Position numbers and translations under genes: made by a program. 64,000 nucleotides of DNA from Oxyruncus cristatus (Eukaryota > Chordata > Aves > Passeriformes > Cotingidae): positions 2,189,912 through 2,253,911 of the forward strand of contig VXAY01002814.1 in NCBI GenBank assembly GCA_013399855.1, given 5' to 3'. The notes under the pieces were generated by a model. It did no database searches, was not told the origin of the DNA, and was given only the letters and a program-made list of their open reading frames with translations. Numbering within the stretch: position 1 is the stretch's first letter; every line of letters begins with the position of its first letter. Positions 12,701 through 20,602 of this stretch are shown here, one piece after another.

Positions 12701-14679
12701 GTAGCCAGGAATATCCTCATCTTACTGCTATCCTAGTGGGATATAGGATAATCTAGTCTTCAAGAACATGGTGTTAACATGGCTAAAGGGGTTCCAGTAC
12801 ACAGCACTTTGGGCAGCAGAGTTCTTTGCATTGCTGTGGAGAAGCATATTACATAAGCCCCTGCTGTAGTATTCGTCCCTAGTTGTTTGAAGCCCCTCTT
12901 TTAGGGAGTGCCCATTTGTGTATCCTAGTCTGAGGTCTATGGTTATGTTGAGTGGGATAAGTGACTAATTACTGCATTGCAATAACATCCTGAATTTGGT
13001 TTGCCACCTTTTGGAAACTCTTTTATATTTCTCTCTTTAGTAATATTGATTTTTTTTCTTGTCTGTTTGACCCTGTGGAACATAAGTCTGAACTGGTTCC
13101 TAAATGCTCCTGCTCCTGCCCATTGCTGGCTATATTAGAACAGGTTAACTGTTTGGAGTGTATTATTTTAATATTTGTTATCTTATTATCTCATGCCAGA
13201 GCATTTGAGAGACTTAAGAGTACACTCCTGGTTTACAACATATAGTGCAGTCCAGGAACCTTCAGCTGGTTTCTGTAAGGAGAAAACCAGGCATGCAGCT
13301 CTATGGAATAAGACGTTACAGGTATTTGCCTGAAGTTAGCAAAATATACCTCAGATAACTCCTGAAGGAGGAAGAAGGTAGAAGAAAAACATTATCGGCC
13401 AAGAAAGTAACAGAAAATTAAGAATTTCAAAGACAGTGTATGTAAGTTTTGTGTAGTGTGCCCATAAATCCTACATGCATAGAAACTGGAAATGGGACAC
13501 AGGAAACCTGAGCCTACTACAGCCCAACAATTGCATGCACACACATCTTATGAAGGGAAATTACCATGAAACAACATGTGGAACAGAACCACAGCTTGAG
13601 TGCTATGCACGGATTTAAATTATCTGCAGAATTCTGTCAGCTGCAAAATGTTGTTATGAAGAAAAAGGACAATTTTTTCCTACACTGATTTCTTTTCATG
13701 TCTTTAAAGGGGCCATGAAGGCATAGGATTGGATGCCATGGCAGTGACAGACTGTGAGCTTGAAAAAGAAATGCATAAGAACAAAGAACTGCCCGAAGCT
13801 CAACAACATATTCTTGATCAAGACCGTAACTTGGCTAGAAAAATGGAACAAGAACGCAGGAGGAAAGAAGCAGTAAGTTGCTGACTCTTGCTACCTGATC
13901 TTTTTTTTCAACTCAAGTAGAGAATAAACAAATATTAGGTCAGGTCCTAATTTCAAAGGACCTGAATGATTGAAAACAACAGAGCTACACTACCTGAAGA
14001 GTGAGTTTCCTATTTCATTTTCTGGACTAAAAGTATGCTTTCAAGTGATGTACTATGAAAAGCTATCTGCTTGGTCCTATTACTCCTATAAGCTTAGAAT
14101 AATTGTGTGGTAAAATAAAATTTTAAATAATTAAATATTATTTATGCCTCCTAAATATATATATTTCATATGAAATATATATATTTGTAATATATTTCTA
14201 TATTTATATATAAATATATATAATATATAAAATATTATATATGCTTTCTAAATAGTTTCAAACCTTGAGCCTTGCAAGCTGTCTGTCCTCTTTTTAACAT
14301 GCTCCATGTCAACAAAAGTCATACTGTTCTGGTCTGAAATATCAAACCTGAGCCTTTCTAAAACTAACTCTATTTATTGGTGTAGGTAATGAATGTTTTT
14401 TAATTGATACCTGTTTTAGAATAAACATTTCTTAAAAATGTGAGAGGACTTCAGCAGCAAGCACACTCAAACATGTAATAACAGAGAAGGCATACATTTT
14501 TTTGAAAAGATGCCTTATAGTTTTTTCTTAAATCCTTATTAAATGTTTGACCTCCATAGTATTCATTAAAGTCTGTTGCTGTGAAAAGACACCAATTTGC
14601 TTTCTTGCAGATGGCTTGGCTAATTGATGTGAATCTGCAGAGAGATATTATGGCATCTTTCGAAGAATATCTTGAGTGA
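597..14679 (+). CDS. BRDT: BRDT, bromodomain testis-associated protein, 3' 14 exons (5' part outside window)
   Basis: BET-family chromatin reader that binds acetylated histone tails; in mammals it is needed for meiotic transcription and for chromatin remodelling in spermatids. Exons: 597-725, 900-1088, 2289-2476, 2552-2844, 2932-3042, 4599-4721, 5487-5554, 6728-6899, 7621-7733, 9000-9141, 10781-10848, 12103-12302, 13710-13872, 14611-14679. They total 2028 nt, or 675 codons plus TGA, and every junction is in phase with GT-AG borders. Domains in window residues: end of bromodomain 2 (1-60), Ser/Glu/Asp-rich stretch (about 75-98), Lys-rich basic stretch (about 125-168), ET domain (about 190-265), poly-Ser tract (about 310-340), conserved SW...SFKQFRE block (about 540-570), and a C-terminal DIMxxFE motif like the P-TEFb-interacting end of mammalian BRDT and BRD4. 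BRD2 and BRD3 are excluded by that C-terminal motif and by the EPHX4/BTBD8 neighbours. Odd point: His where the family has Tyr before the acetyl-lysine-binding Asn. Confidence 0.95.
900..1088 (+). CDS. BRDT: BRDT exon: end of bromodomain 2 and acidic Ser/Glu tail
   Basis: 63 codons, phase 0 to 0. It starts [14 protein letters not shown], the last bromodomain helix, and runs into a Ser/Asp/Glu-rich stretch of the kind that is phosphorylated by CK2 in BET proteins. The donor is gtgagc. Confidence 0.95.
1089..2288 (+). other. BRDT intron
   Basis: 1.2 kb. It holds an antisense coding-like stretch (1305-1598, listed separately), an eight-C run near 2023 and a T-run of about 16 near 2263. No exon on the + strand. 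Confidence 0.8.
1305..1598 (-). pseudogene. Antisense coding-like stretch of unknown origin inside BRDT intron
   Basis: An open minus-strand frame of 97 codons. It is unlike the low-complexity frames nearby: from about codon 34 it reads as ordinary soluble protein, for example [11 protein letters not shown] and then [21 protein letters not shown] do not recognise the family. It could be a fragment of a retrocopy, an exon of an overlapping gene, or chance. No convincing splice pair or poly(A) tail was seen, so the type is a guess. Confidence 0.2.
2289..2476 (+). CDS. BRDT: BRDT exon: basic Lys-rich segment
   Basis: 188 nt, entered in phase 0 and leaving two bases (AT) for the next exon. It begins [11 protein letters not shown], the conserved short helix between bromodomain 2 and ET, then becomes very Lys-rich. 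This is the basic interaction and nuclear localisation region of BET proteins. The donor is gtaagt. Confidence 0.93.
2552..2844 (+). CDS. BRDT: BRDT exon: extraterminal (ET/NET) domain
   Basis: 293 nt. It holds the complete ET domain, with landmarks [20 protein letters not shown], then [20 protein letters not shown] and LRELEKYV. In BET proteins this three-helix fold recruits partners such as NSD3 and CHD4. It is the strongest single proof that the gene is BET family. One base (G) carries over to the next exon; donor gtatgt. Confidence 0.97.
2932..3042 (+). CDS. BRDT: BRDT exon after the ET domain
   Basis: 111 nt. It encodes a Lys/Glu-rich helical stretch with [18 protein letters not shown] and then a QLNPKKNVK end. 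The donor is read as C|gtaatg, because that keeps the frame into the poly-Ser exon. Reading on would soon hit a stop (TGA at 3066). Confidence 0.85.
3043..4598 (+). other. BRDT intron
   Basis: 1.56 kb. No exon, known repeat or RNA gene seen. It ends in a good pyrimidine tract and tcctgcag. Confidence 0.8.
4599..4721 (+). CDS. BRDT: BRDT exon: poly-Ser tract
   Basis: 123 nt. After PSRLSD it is mostly Ser with some Gly, Thr and Asp, coded mainly by AGC and TCC/TCA. The same Ser tract after the ET domain is typical of BET proteins. The imperfect codon repeat is a likely place for length variation. Confidence 0.92.
4722..5486 (+). other. BRDT intron
   Basis: 765 nt. Only a short A/C-rich stretch near 4890-4920 stands out; no exon. 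Confidence 0.8.
5487..5554 (+). CDS. BRDT: BRDT small exon
   Basis: 68 nt, joined through a split codon to the poly-Ser exon and leaving in phase 0. It encodes a Thr/Gln/Ser-rich peptide that starts [10 protein letters not shown]. Acceptor ttacag and donor gtaaac. The call rests on phase and splice sites. Confidence 0.75.
5555..6727 (+). other. BRDT intron
   Basis: 1.17 kb. AT-rich, with no exon or repeat recognised. Confidence 0.75.
6728..6899 (+). CDS. BRDT: BRDT exon: Pro/Gln-rich linker
   Basis: 172 nt, phase 0 in, one base out. Rich in Gln and Pro ([17 protein letters not shown]), ending near PEQNAFSPS. This kind of disordered linker is common after the Ser tract in BET proteins. Donor gtaaca. 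Confidence 0.85.
6900..7620 (+). other. BRDT intron
   Basis: 721 nt; nothing beyond splice signals seen. Confidence 0.75.
7621..7733 (+). CDS. BRDT: BRDT exon: Ser/Thr/Pro-rich linker
   Basis: 113 nt. It starts with the split Gly codon followed by [20 protein letters not shown] and ends RHALPE. It leaves in phase 0, donor gtgaat. Either the exon at 9000 or the short candidate at 8008 can follow in frame. Confidence 0.85.
7734..8999 (+). other. BRDT intron with possible alternative end exon
   Basis: 1.27 kb. It holds the in-frame candidate terminal exon at 8008-8052. No known repeat. Confidence 0.75.
8008..8052 (+). CDS. Candidate alternative BRDT terminal exon
   Basis: A strong pyrimidine-rich acceptor (ttatttcctttcag) is followed in the BRDT reading phase by 14 codons, [14 protein letters not shown], and TAA. 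If used, BRDT would end after the linker and lose its conserved C-terminal blocks. No good poly(A) signal lies just downstream, so this may be a cryptic site. Confidence 0.25.
   Translation, partial: GYSLDLSNPSMLTD
9000..9141 (+). CDS. BRDT: BRDT exon, weakly conserved linker
   Basis: 142 nt, phase 0 in and one base out, acceptor ttctag and donor gtatgt. The peptide has [18 protein letters not shown] and is Ser/Lys-rich. The call rests on splice sites and frame continuity with both neighbours, more than on recognised homology. Confidence 0.7.
9142..10780 (+). other. BRDT intron
   Basis: 1.64 kb. AT-rich; no exon or known repeat seen. Confidence 0.75.
10781..10848 (+). CDS. BRDT: BRDT small exon
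   Basis: 68 nt, completes the split Ser codon and leaves in phase 0. The Asp/Lys-rich peptide ends KLLPKK, which joins directly to [10 protein letters not shown], the layout expected before the conserved SW block. Donor gtaagt. Confidence 0.8.
10849..12102 (+). other. BRDT intron
   Basis: 1.25 kb. AT-rich with a short TA run near 11072; no exon seen. Confidence 0.75.
12103..12302 (+). CDS. BRDT: BRDT exon: conserved SW...SFKQFRE block
   Basis: 200 nt. [11 protein letters not shown], then [18 protein letters not shown], matches the conserved C-terminal block shared by BRDT and long BRD4. The tail of the exon is less conserved. Two bases (AG) carry over. A second usable donor lies at 12241 (gtaaaa), which would drop the last third of the exon. 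Confidence 0.9.
12303..13709 (+). other. BRDT intron
   Basis: 1.4 kb. It has a T/G-rich simple stretch at about 12520-12610; nothing else recognised. Confidence 0.75.
13710..13872 (+). CDS. BRDT: BRDT exon: Glu/Arg-rich coiled helix
   Basis: 163 nt, acceptor tctttaaag, donor gtaagt. It encodes a charged helical stretch that ends with [15 protein letters not shown], the conserved segment just before the C-terminal motif in BRDT and BRD4. Confidence 0.9.
13873..14610 (+). other. BRDT last intron
   Basis: 738 nt, including the AT-rich palindromic stretch at 14110-14243. Confidence 0.8.
14110..14243. repeat. AT-rich simple repeat with perfect 34-bp palindrome
   Basis: Almost pure A/T. A perfect palindrome sits at 14153-14186, arm AAATATATATATTTCAT, centred between 14169 and 14170 with no loop. 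Further TA runs follow to 14243. Typical of an unstable intronic TA microsatellite. Confidence 0.85.
14611..14679 (+). CDS. BRDT: BRDT last coding exon: P-TEFb-binding-type C terminus
   Basis: 22 codons and TGA. It ends [20 protein letters not shown] and then LE. Mammalian BRDT and BRD4 end in a similar short hydrophobic/acidic motif that binds P-TEFb; the DIMxxFE core is kept here. Acceptor tttcttgcag. Confidence 0.9.
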   Translation: MAWLIDVNLQRDIMASFEEYLE

Positions 14680-15380
14680 AAGCTGTAGTTAATGCAGAAC
14701 TTAACTTCAAAACTACTACAAACAGCATAGTTTTGTACTAGTTAGGATCTTATAAGTTAAGACCACTTTAAAGAGTATATAAGCTTCTCTAAAATAATTT
14801 GTATTAAAAGCTTGTTCATTAATACCTGAAGCATCACAAGACTTTTTTTTGTCGGCTCGTTTATACCCTGGAATGCAGTCTGACAGACGCTGGAATGCAG
14901 CTGTTCTTTTGTTTACAGTTCTGTATGTTGTGTATGTGTGCTGTTAAAACAATCACTTTACTTTGACACACTTGCACAGAATCTGGGCTGTGACAGAAAA
15001 ATCTCTCCAACAGTGATACTCTCTAAGGAGTGTTTAACAGTATTTGTAATCATAAAAAAACTTCCCGTGAATGCTGTAATTTCAGCAGCAAATCCTGTGT
15101 ACTTGCATTTCTTTTAAGGTCCAGATGTGTTTAATATATTTGATCTTAACATAGCATTCGGCTTAGGGTGCAAACATGTTTACCACATAGTTCTGGTTCT
15201 TCACAGGAAGAAATTATCTAAAACAACTGGCTCCAGTTTTGAAAGATTTTCTGATTAATGCAAGATTTTATAATTGTGGGACTACTTGTCTAAAGTAAAA
15301 ACCAGAATGTAAAAACTCTACATTCTTTTTTATTGTATGTCAAATTAAGTATGGGACTAATAAAACATTGTTTTATAGAC
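14680..15380 (+). other. BRDT 3' UTR (inferred)
   Basis: Runs from the stop to just past the first clean AATAAA. The exact cleavage site is inferred. Confidence 0.6.
15359..15364 (+). terminator. Poly(A) signal AATAAA, BRDT
   Basis: Canonical hexamer 680 nt after the stop, followed by a T-rich stretch. Further AATAAA copies near 16001 and 16348 could serve longer transcripts. Confidence 0.6.
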
Positions 15381-15409
15381 TTAATACCAAAACACAATGT
15401 GTAATACAG

Positions 15410-15449
15410 AAATGTTGGGTGGAAGGGGCCCCCCTGAGATAATCCGGTT
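15410..15449 (-). mobile_element. CR1 LINE 3' tail fragment (left half)
   Basis: The + strand reads as the reverse complement of a CR1 3' end (TTGGGTGGAAGGGG..CC, then TGAGATAATC). It is cut by the hAT element at 15450; the likely continuation is at 15701. Confidence 0.45.
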
Positions 15450-15700
15450 CAGTGATCTCCAAACCTTTTTCATCACCTACCCCATCATTTAAAAATTTTA
15501 AGCATGGACCCCAATTTATTAATTTATAAATTATATACTTGTTCTACAGTACTAGTATATGGTTTACATTACATTTTTTTATTTTCCCTTTTTATTTGTA
15601 ATACTGCTTATTTACTTTTGCTTAGTTATAATTTTAATTTAATTATTTTAAAAAATCGTATTGCATATTTTCTTCCCACACTCCACTTTGGAGAGTACTG
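15450..15700. mobile_element. hAT-type (Charlie-like) miniature inverted-repeat element
   Basis: 251 bp. The left end starts CAGTGATCTCCAAAC, with CTTTTT and further in GGACCCC, as in Charlie-group hAT elements. The right end, read on the other strand, starts CAGTACTCTCCAAAG, so the termini match at 12 of 15 positions. The flanking octamers ATCCGGTT and ATCTCACT are both close to the CR1 sequence ATCTAGTC, so they fit a decayed 8-bp target duplication inside CR1. No transposase; non-autonomous and old. Confidence 0.6.
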
Positions 15701-15720
15701 ATCTCACTGAACCTCCCCCT
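15701..15720 (-). mobile_element. CR1 LINE 3' tail fragment (right half)
   Basis: ATCTCACTGAACCTCCCC resembles the CR1 tail that should follow the left half at 15410-15449 once the hAT insertion is removed. Very short, so supported mainly by context. Confidence 0.35.
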
Positions 15721-18700
15721 CAGAACTCTCTGTCCCTATGGAGAACTCTGATTTGTCACGTTCCTGGATGAAAGTTGAAAGGGAAGGTAACAATACCTGT
15801 TGTGGTGGGGTTCTGCCACAGATAACCCAACTCAGCAAAGTTAGTGGAAAAAACTTTCTACAAATAACTGAATTTTCAGAGAATGACAATAAGTTGCTTC
15901 TAAGTTCATAGATGCCAGCTAAAGCATGCCTAAAAATGGTAGCCTGGTCTTTCAGGTAGGAGGCTGATGAGATAGCGCTGGCTCCAATATATCTATCCTA
16001 CAATAAAGTACTGGATCTTCAACTTCTGCCACTGCTGGAATGGTGTTACTTCATTCAACAGCAGAAAAAGTGTATATGACTATATATATGTGTATTGGGC
16101 CATCACCCCCTGAAAAGTCTAGGAATGTCCTCTTACACGAGCCTGGCCTGGAGGCACGCTCAAAGATATGCTGTTTGAGCGATTTGAGGGCTTGGCTAGG
16201 ACAAGGATTTGGGATGAAAGATGTCTTGTAGTGTAACTTGGTGCTGTTGGCATGTCTTGTTTCATATCCACATTAAAAGTGACCTGCCTGTCAAAAGACC
16301 TGCCTTCATTTGTATTTTATATGTTATTAATAGCTATTTGTCCTATAATAAAATACTGCAGTTCACATTCAGGACACTCTACCTTGCTGTCACCTGAATA
16401 TACCTTCTGACTGGGTTAATGCAAGCTCAAGATCTCTTGCTTCCGAAATAGGTGGTGACAGAAGCAAGGGCAAGAACTCCTTCTCTGCATTTCATCCATT
16501 CTATATAACTATAAGGGCATTGCTAATGGTATGAACCAGCACTTTTGCCCCTTCAAAGACTAATTCCAGCTTCCATGACTCTACGTTGTCGTGATGGCTT
16601 AAAGTCACACTGTCAGTGCTGCTAATGCTAATCTGATAAACCCTTTATTTGCAACCTACAAATTACTTACAGAGGATAATCAGTTCTTATCTCCAGACAA
16701 AAAGCTGACTTTAGAGGAAAGGGAGATGGCCTCCAAATGTGAGTAGCAAGCCTATAATGACTGCCCAAAGCCATGACCACACTCGAGGAAGCAGGACTAC
16801 CACTCCTATAGATACCCCCTGCAAACAAGTTGCTTAAATAAACTGTTAGGTACCTAACAGTTAAAATGTGATGAAGTTCTGTTACACCGTTCATTTACCT
16901 TCACCATTTGTGAAAGCTGCATTAAGGTGTCACTTGTATACTTGTGTCTATGCTAGTAAATTGTATCTACATGTAAATGAAGGGTAAGATAGTTAGTAGC
17001 TTTAAGAAGTCCCTCTGTCACTAACAAATGGAATATGTTAAATTTCTTAGTATCAAGAGTGATGAGTTGGTCAGGCTGCAGGCAGAGGCAGAATCAGTGA
17101 TGTGCAAAGTTGTCCTCTTTTGTCTCTCAGAGAAATGGGATTAGTTGAGCTGACAAAAGATAAGCAGGCAGATGGCACTTTATGGAGGGCAAAGCACACT
17201 GTCAAAGCACGTAAGACCATCTGCCTTGGGGTTGATTTGGCTTGGCACCCATTAGAACAATAATTTAGGGCAGAAGATGAGAAAATAAAAATATAAGGAA
17301 GACAGGAAAATAATTGTTTGGGTTCTTAATTTTTCTTACTCGTATGAGACATATAGAAGATTCCAGGCTTTCTTCTGGAAAATGTGTGGAAGGTATTTGC
17401 CTTGAACAAACAGGTTTGCCACACATATGTAGACAGCAAGGTCCTAGAGTACAAAGAAAGTATTCCTCAATAAAAGGAATTCTAGGGCTTCCTTGGAAAA
17501 CAGGACAGCTAAGGTAGCACAGGTGGAGGAGCACAGAAGTGCTGAGGTAGGATGTTTCATTGTGCAAAGACTGCTCAGAACTGCTAGGTCCCCACCACTG
17601 CCTTCTTCCCAGCCCTGATAGTGGATCCATATCCAACACCTGAAGATGACATAGCTAAACTTCATAGGCAAAAGGTTTGTGTAATTTGGAAGTTTGACAT
17701 AAAACTTCCTAGGTAGTTACTGATGTATAAAATAAAAACAGACTTAGTTCTAGTCCTGTGAAAAAATTGGCTCTGCTTCTTTGTACAAGGAATACTGCAC
17801 AGTTTGGCCAAATACCTGCGTACAATAAGGCACATCATGGTTCCAAGGTTTCACCCTTCTTGTACTGTAGATGACTACTATCATTTTGTGATTGCTATGC
17901 CCAACCTGTCACTGGGCTTTCATCAACCTTTTTTTAGAGGCAAGTGGAACATTGTAGTCAACTCCAGGATTTCCAATCTCAGTTTTCCAATTTTTCTTAA
18001 GGGATGTTTTCTACTGGTTTATTAAGAAATTAGATGGCTACTGTGATAGAAACAACATAGGTTGTTTTGCTCCTGCCAAACTTCCTCATTTATCCAACTG
18101 GGTCACTGGTTTACTGAGGTGCACTTCAGGGAAACTCTGCTGCAGCTTAGTCTGATATTGAGAAGTTGCAAAGGCTTCTTCCCTATGAGAAAGGTCATTA
18201 GCACGAAGTCTGCTGCATAAGGAATTAGCCCTATGCTAATCCTGGGGTTGGCGGTGTGAGTAATCCGAGCTTGAACGGAAAGCTCAGGCTCGGTAGGCGT
18301 GATTCATGTAATCCTACTGCAGTCTGCAGAGCTCGGTGTCCTAACTGAATCATCTGCTTCTGATGTTCCTTCTCGTCTTGCCCAAGGGAATGAAGGAGCC
18401 TTAAACAGCCCTGCACCTTTTTCCACAGCAGCCCGATAAAGTTCCTGACCTTAAGTTTGTAAGGGCTCGTGTTTAGATGATGAGCGGGGATCACGAACAG
18501 TGCTAATCAACATTGGCAGCTGATATGGGTTGCTGGAATTTCATCTGTTATTGATAAGACACAGCTTGGCAGATTTTTACAGCTACTTGAAAATGTTACA
18601 TTTAGTAGCAGAAAACAAATTCAGATAATGGTTTTGTATCTTGCTTAAACTTTTAAATGCATGAAAATGCAGTAACGGGCCATTCTTTATAACATTCCCT

Positions 18701-19924
18701 TCTGCTGCTTTATTTTTTTTAAAAAAAGAAAAAATGTTGAATTTGTTGAAACCAGAATTAATTCTGTCACTGCCTTCAGTGAGACTAGGATTCAACATCA
18801 GTGCCTATATTTGTAAGTCTGAATTTAGAACAAGTAGGAGAAAGCATTTGGTATGTTACAGACAAAAGTCGTCTGCAAGCTGTGTTCCATGCATAGTGAA
18901 AAATTATATATCTTCTGCCTGCATACATGCTTATCCAATTTTTGAAAAAATAGCCCACTGAATTACATATCTTAGAGTTAACAGATGGATAGTGTCTTTG
19001 TACCAGCTTCTACTTGCACTGCTGGACAGAGCAAAAACATTTCTTGGAAGTTAGATTCTAATCCTACAGATTCACCTGGACCAAGAACAAATTTTGGTTG
19101 TCATCAAATTCAAGTAACATTTAGCAACCCCACCCGTCAAAAGGCAAGCAGCTGCACATAGGACTACAAATTAGCTGTGACTCTCATGTAGCCTCCCTAA
19201 GCCTTGAACCTGCCCATATCCTCTAGAAGCAAGGGGTTGAGATCTAGGAGTCAAGATGAGTAGACTCTGCAGTGATTTGGATCAGGACTGTCAGGATTTG
19301 ACATGCAAGCTCAATTCCTGACTGCAATTTTCTTGTCAGAAAATACCTTGTCCATATTTTGTTATCTTCCAAAACTAATAAACTGTAATTTTTCATATCC
19401 TGCACTTTTATGACCTGCAAAATCAATTGCTTAGCATAGTTACACTTCTTCTTACAATTTTGGATTACATGAACTATTCTGGTTCTAAATTACCCTGCAT
19501 ATCAGTAGGTTACTACCAGATAGACCAGAGCCTTTCTTCTTATCCTGGCATCTGTGGCCTCGTATGCGACTGTGACTCCTTTGCTTGTGCTTGCAGTGAT
19601 TTACAAGTAATGGATAGGCATAAGATTGTTCAGCTTCTAAAATCAGCCTTGAGGGGTTGAGATCTCAGCACAGAAGTAGTTACATTTGAAAAAATATATA
19701 AATTTTGGTGCTGGAGCTCAAAATTTATATCTTCTTAAGAAATACTCATTAGTAATAGCGTATAATAACTAAAATTGTAATACATTTACAAAATCACCTT
19801 TAAATGGGTATAGTAGTGCGGCAGCAGTGAAAGAACATAATCTTGAAACACACTACAGTGGAAGGGCACAGCCCCACACTTACACCTGTCCACCTCTGGC
19901 ACCTAAATAAGGTACGGACAGTCA
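15721..19924. other. Intergenic region between BRDT and EPHX4
   Basis: 4.2 kb. No exon chain, RNA gene or clear repeat. Open frames here are short and lack coding character. The stretch at 18220-18520 is less AT-rich and carries clustered homeodomain sites (listed separately). Confidence 0.7.
18237..18314 (+). promoter_or_regulatory. Candidate enhancer: three TAATCC sites in 78 bp
   Basis: TAATCC at 18237-18242, 18261-18266 and 18309-18314. This is the core bound by K50 homeodomain factors (OTX, CRX, PITX, GSC). The surrounding 300 bp is more complex than its AT-rich surroundings. Function is inferred from clustering alone. Confidence 0.3.
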
Positions 19925-20215
19925 AGGACGTGTTCGGAGCGTGCAGCGCGATCGCTGCCGGGTCCGGGGCAGGCCGGGTGGCGGGGCTGGCCCGCCGGCC
20001 CCGGCCGCGCTGCTCCCAGTGACATTCCGAGCGCGTCCCGGTGTCTGGCGGCTCTGCCGGAGGGCGCAGGTGACACAGCCGCGCCCCGCCGCCCCAGGGA
20101 CGGCTTCTCCCTATTTCATCGATAAACACTTGGGGAGCAGAGCCCCCCGTGGCCGAGCCCTCCGCAGGCGGGCGCGCCCCCGGCCGCAGCGCCGCCGCCC
20201 CCGAGACGCCGCCCG

Positions 20216-20328
20216 NNNNNNNNNNNNNNNNNNNNNNNNNNNNNNNNNNNNNNNNNNNNNNNNNNNNNNNNNNNNNNNNNNNNNNNNNNNNNNNNNNNNN
20301 NNNNNNNNNNNNNNNNNNNNNNNNNNNN
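20216..20328. other. Assembly gap (113 N)
   Basis: Run of N directly upstream of the EPHX4 start codon. It hides part of the 5' UTR or core promoter. Confidence 0.99.
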
Positions 20329-20359
20329 CGGCCGGCGGGTTCGGCGGCGGCGGGGCCCG

Positions 20360-20602
20360 ATGGCGAGACCCGGTGCTGCGTGCCCGCCGCCCGCCCGCCG
20401 GGTGATGGTGGCCGCCCGGGCGCTGCTCTTCTGGGCGCTGGTGTACAGCTACTGCGGGGTGTGCGCCTGCATCGCCGCGCTGCGGCTGCTCTGGAGCATC
20501 GGCCGGCGGCCGGGCGAGACCTTCCGCTGGGTGGTGCGGGAGAACCCCCCCGCCTGCCTCAACGACCCCTCCCTGGGCACCCACTGCTACGTCCGCATCA
20601 AG
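20360..20602 (+). CDS. EPHX4: EPHX4 exon 1: N-terminal membrane anchor
   Basis: 81 codons, phase 0 out, donor gtgagg. It contains ARALLFWALVYSYCGVCACI, a single hydrophobic segment, and ends LGTHCYVRIK just before the hydrolase fold. An in-frame second Met lies at residue 16 (20405) and could also start translation. Confidence 0.93.

Noticed and set aside
17265..17639. Minus-strand open frame of 124 codons between BRDT and EPHX4
   Set aside because: No domain, no splice logic, irregular composition; two other frames overlap it. Expected by chance in this much sequence.
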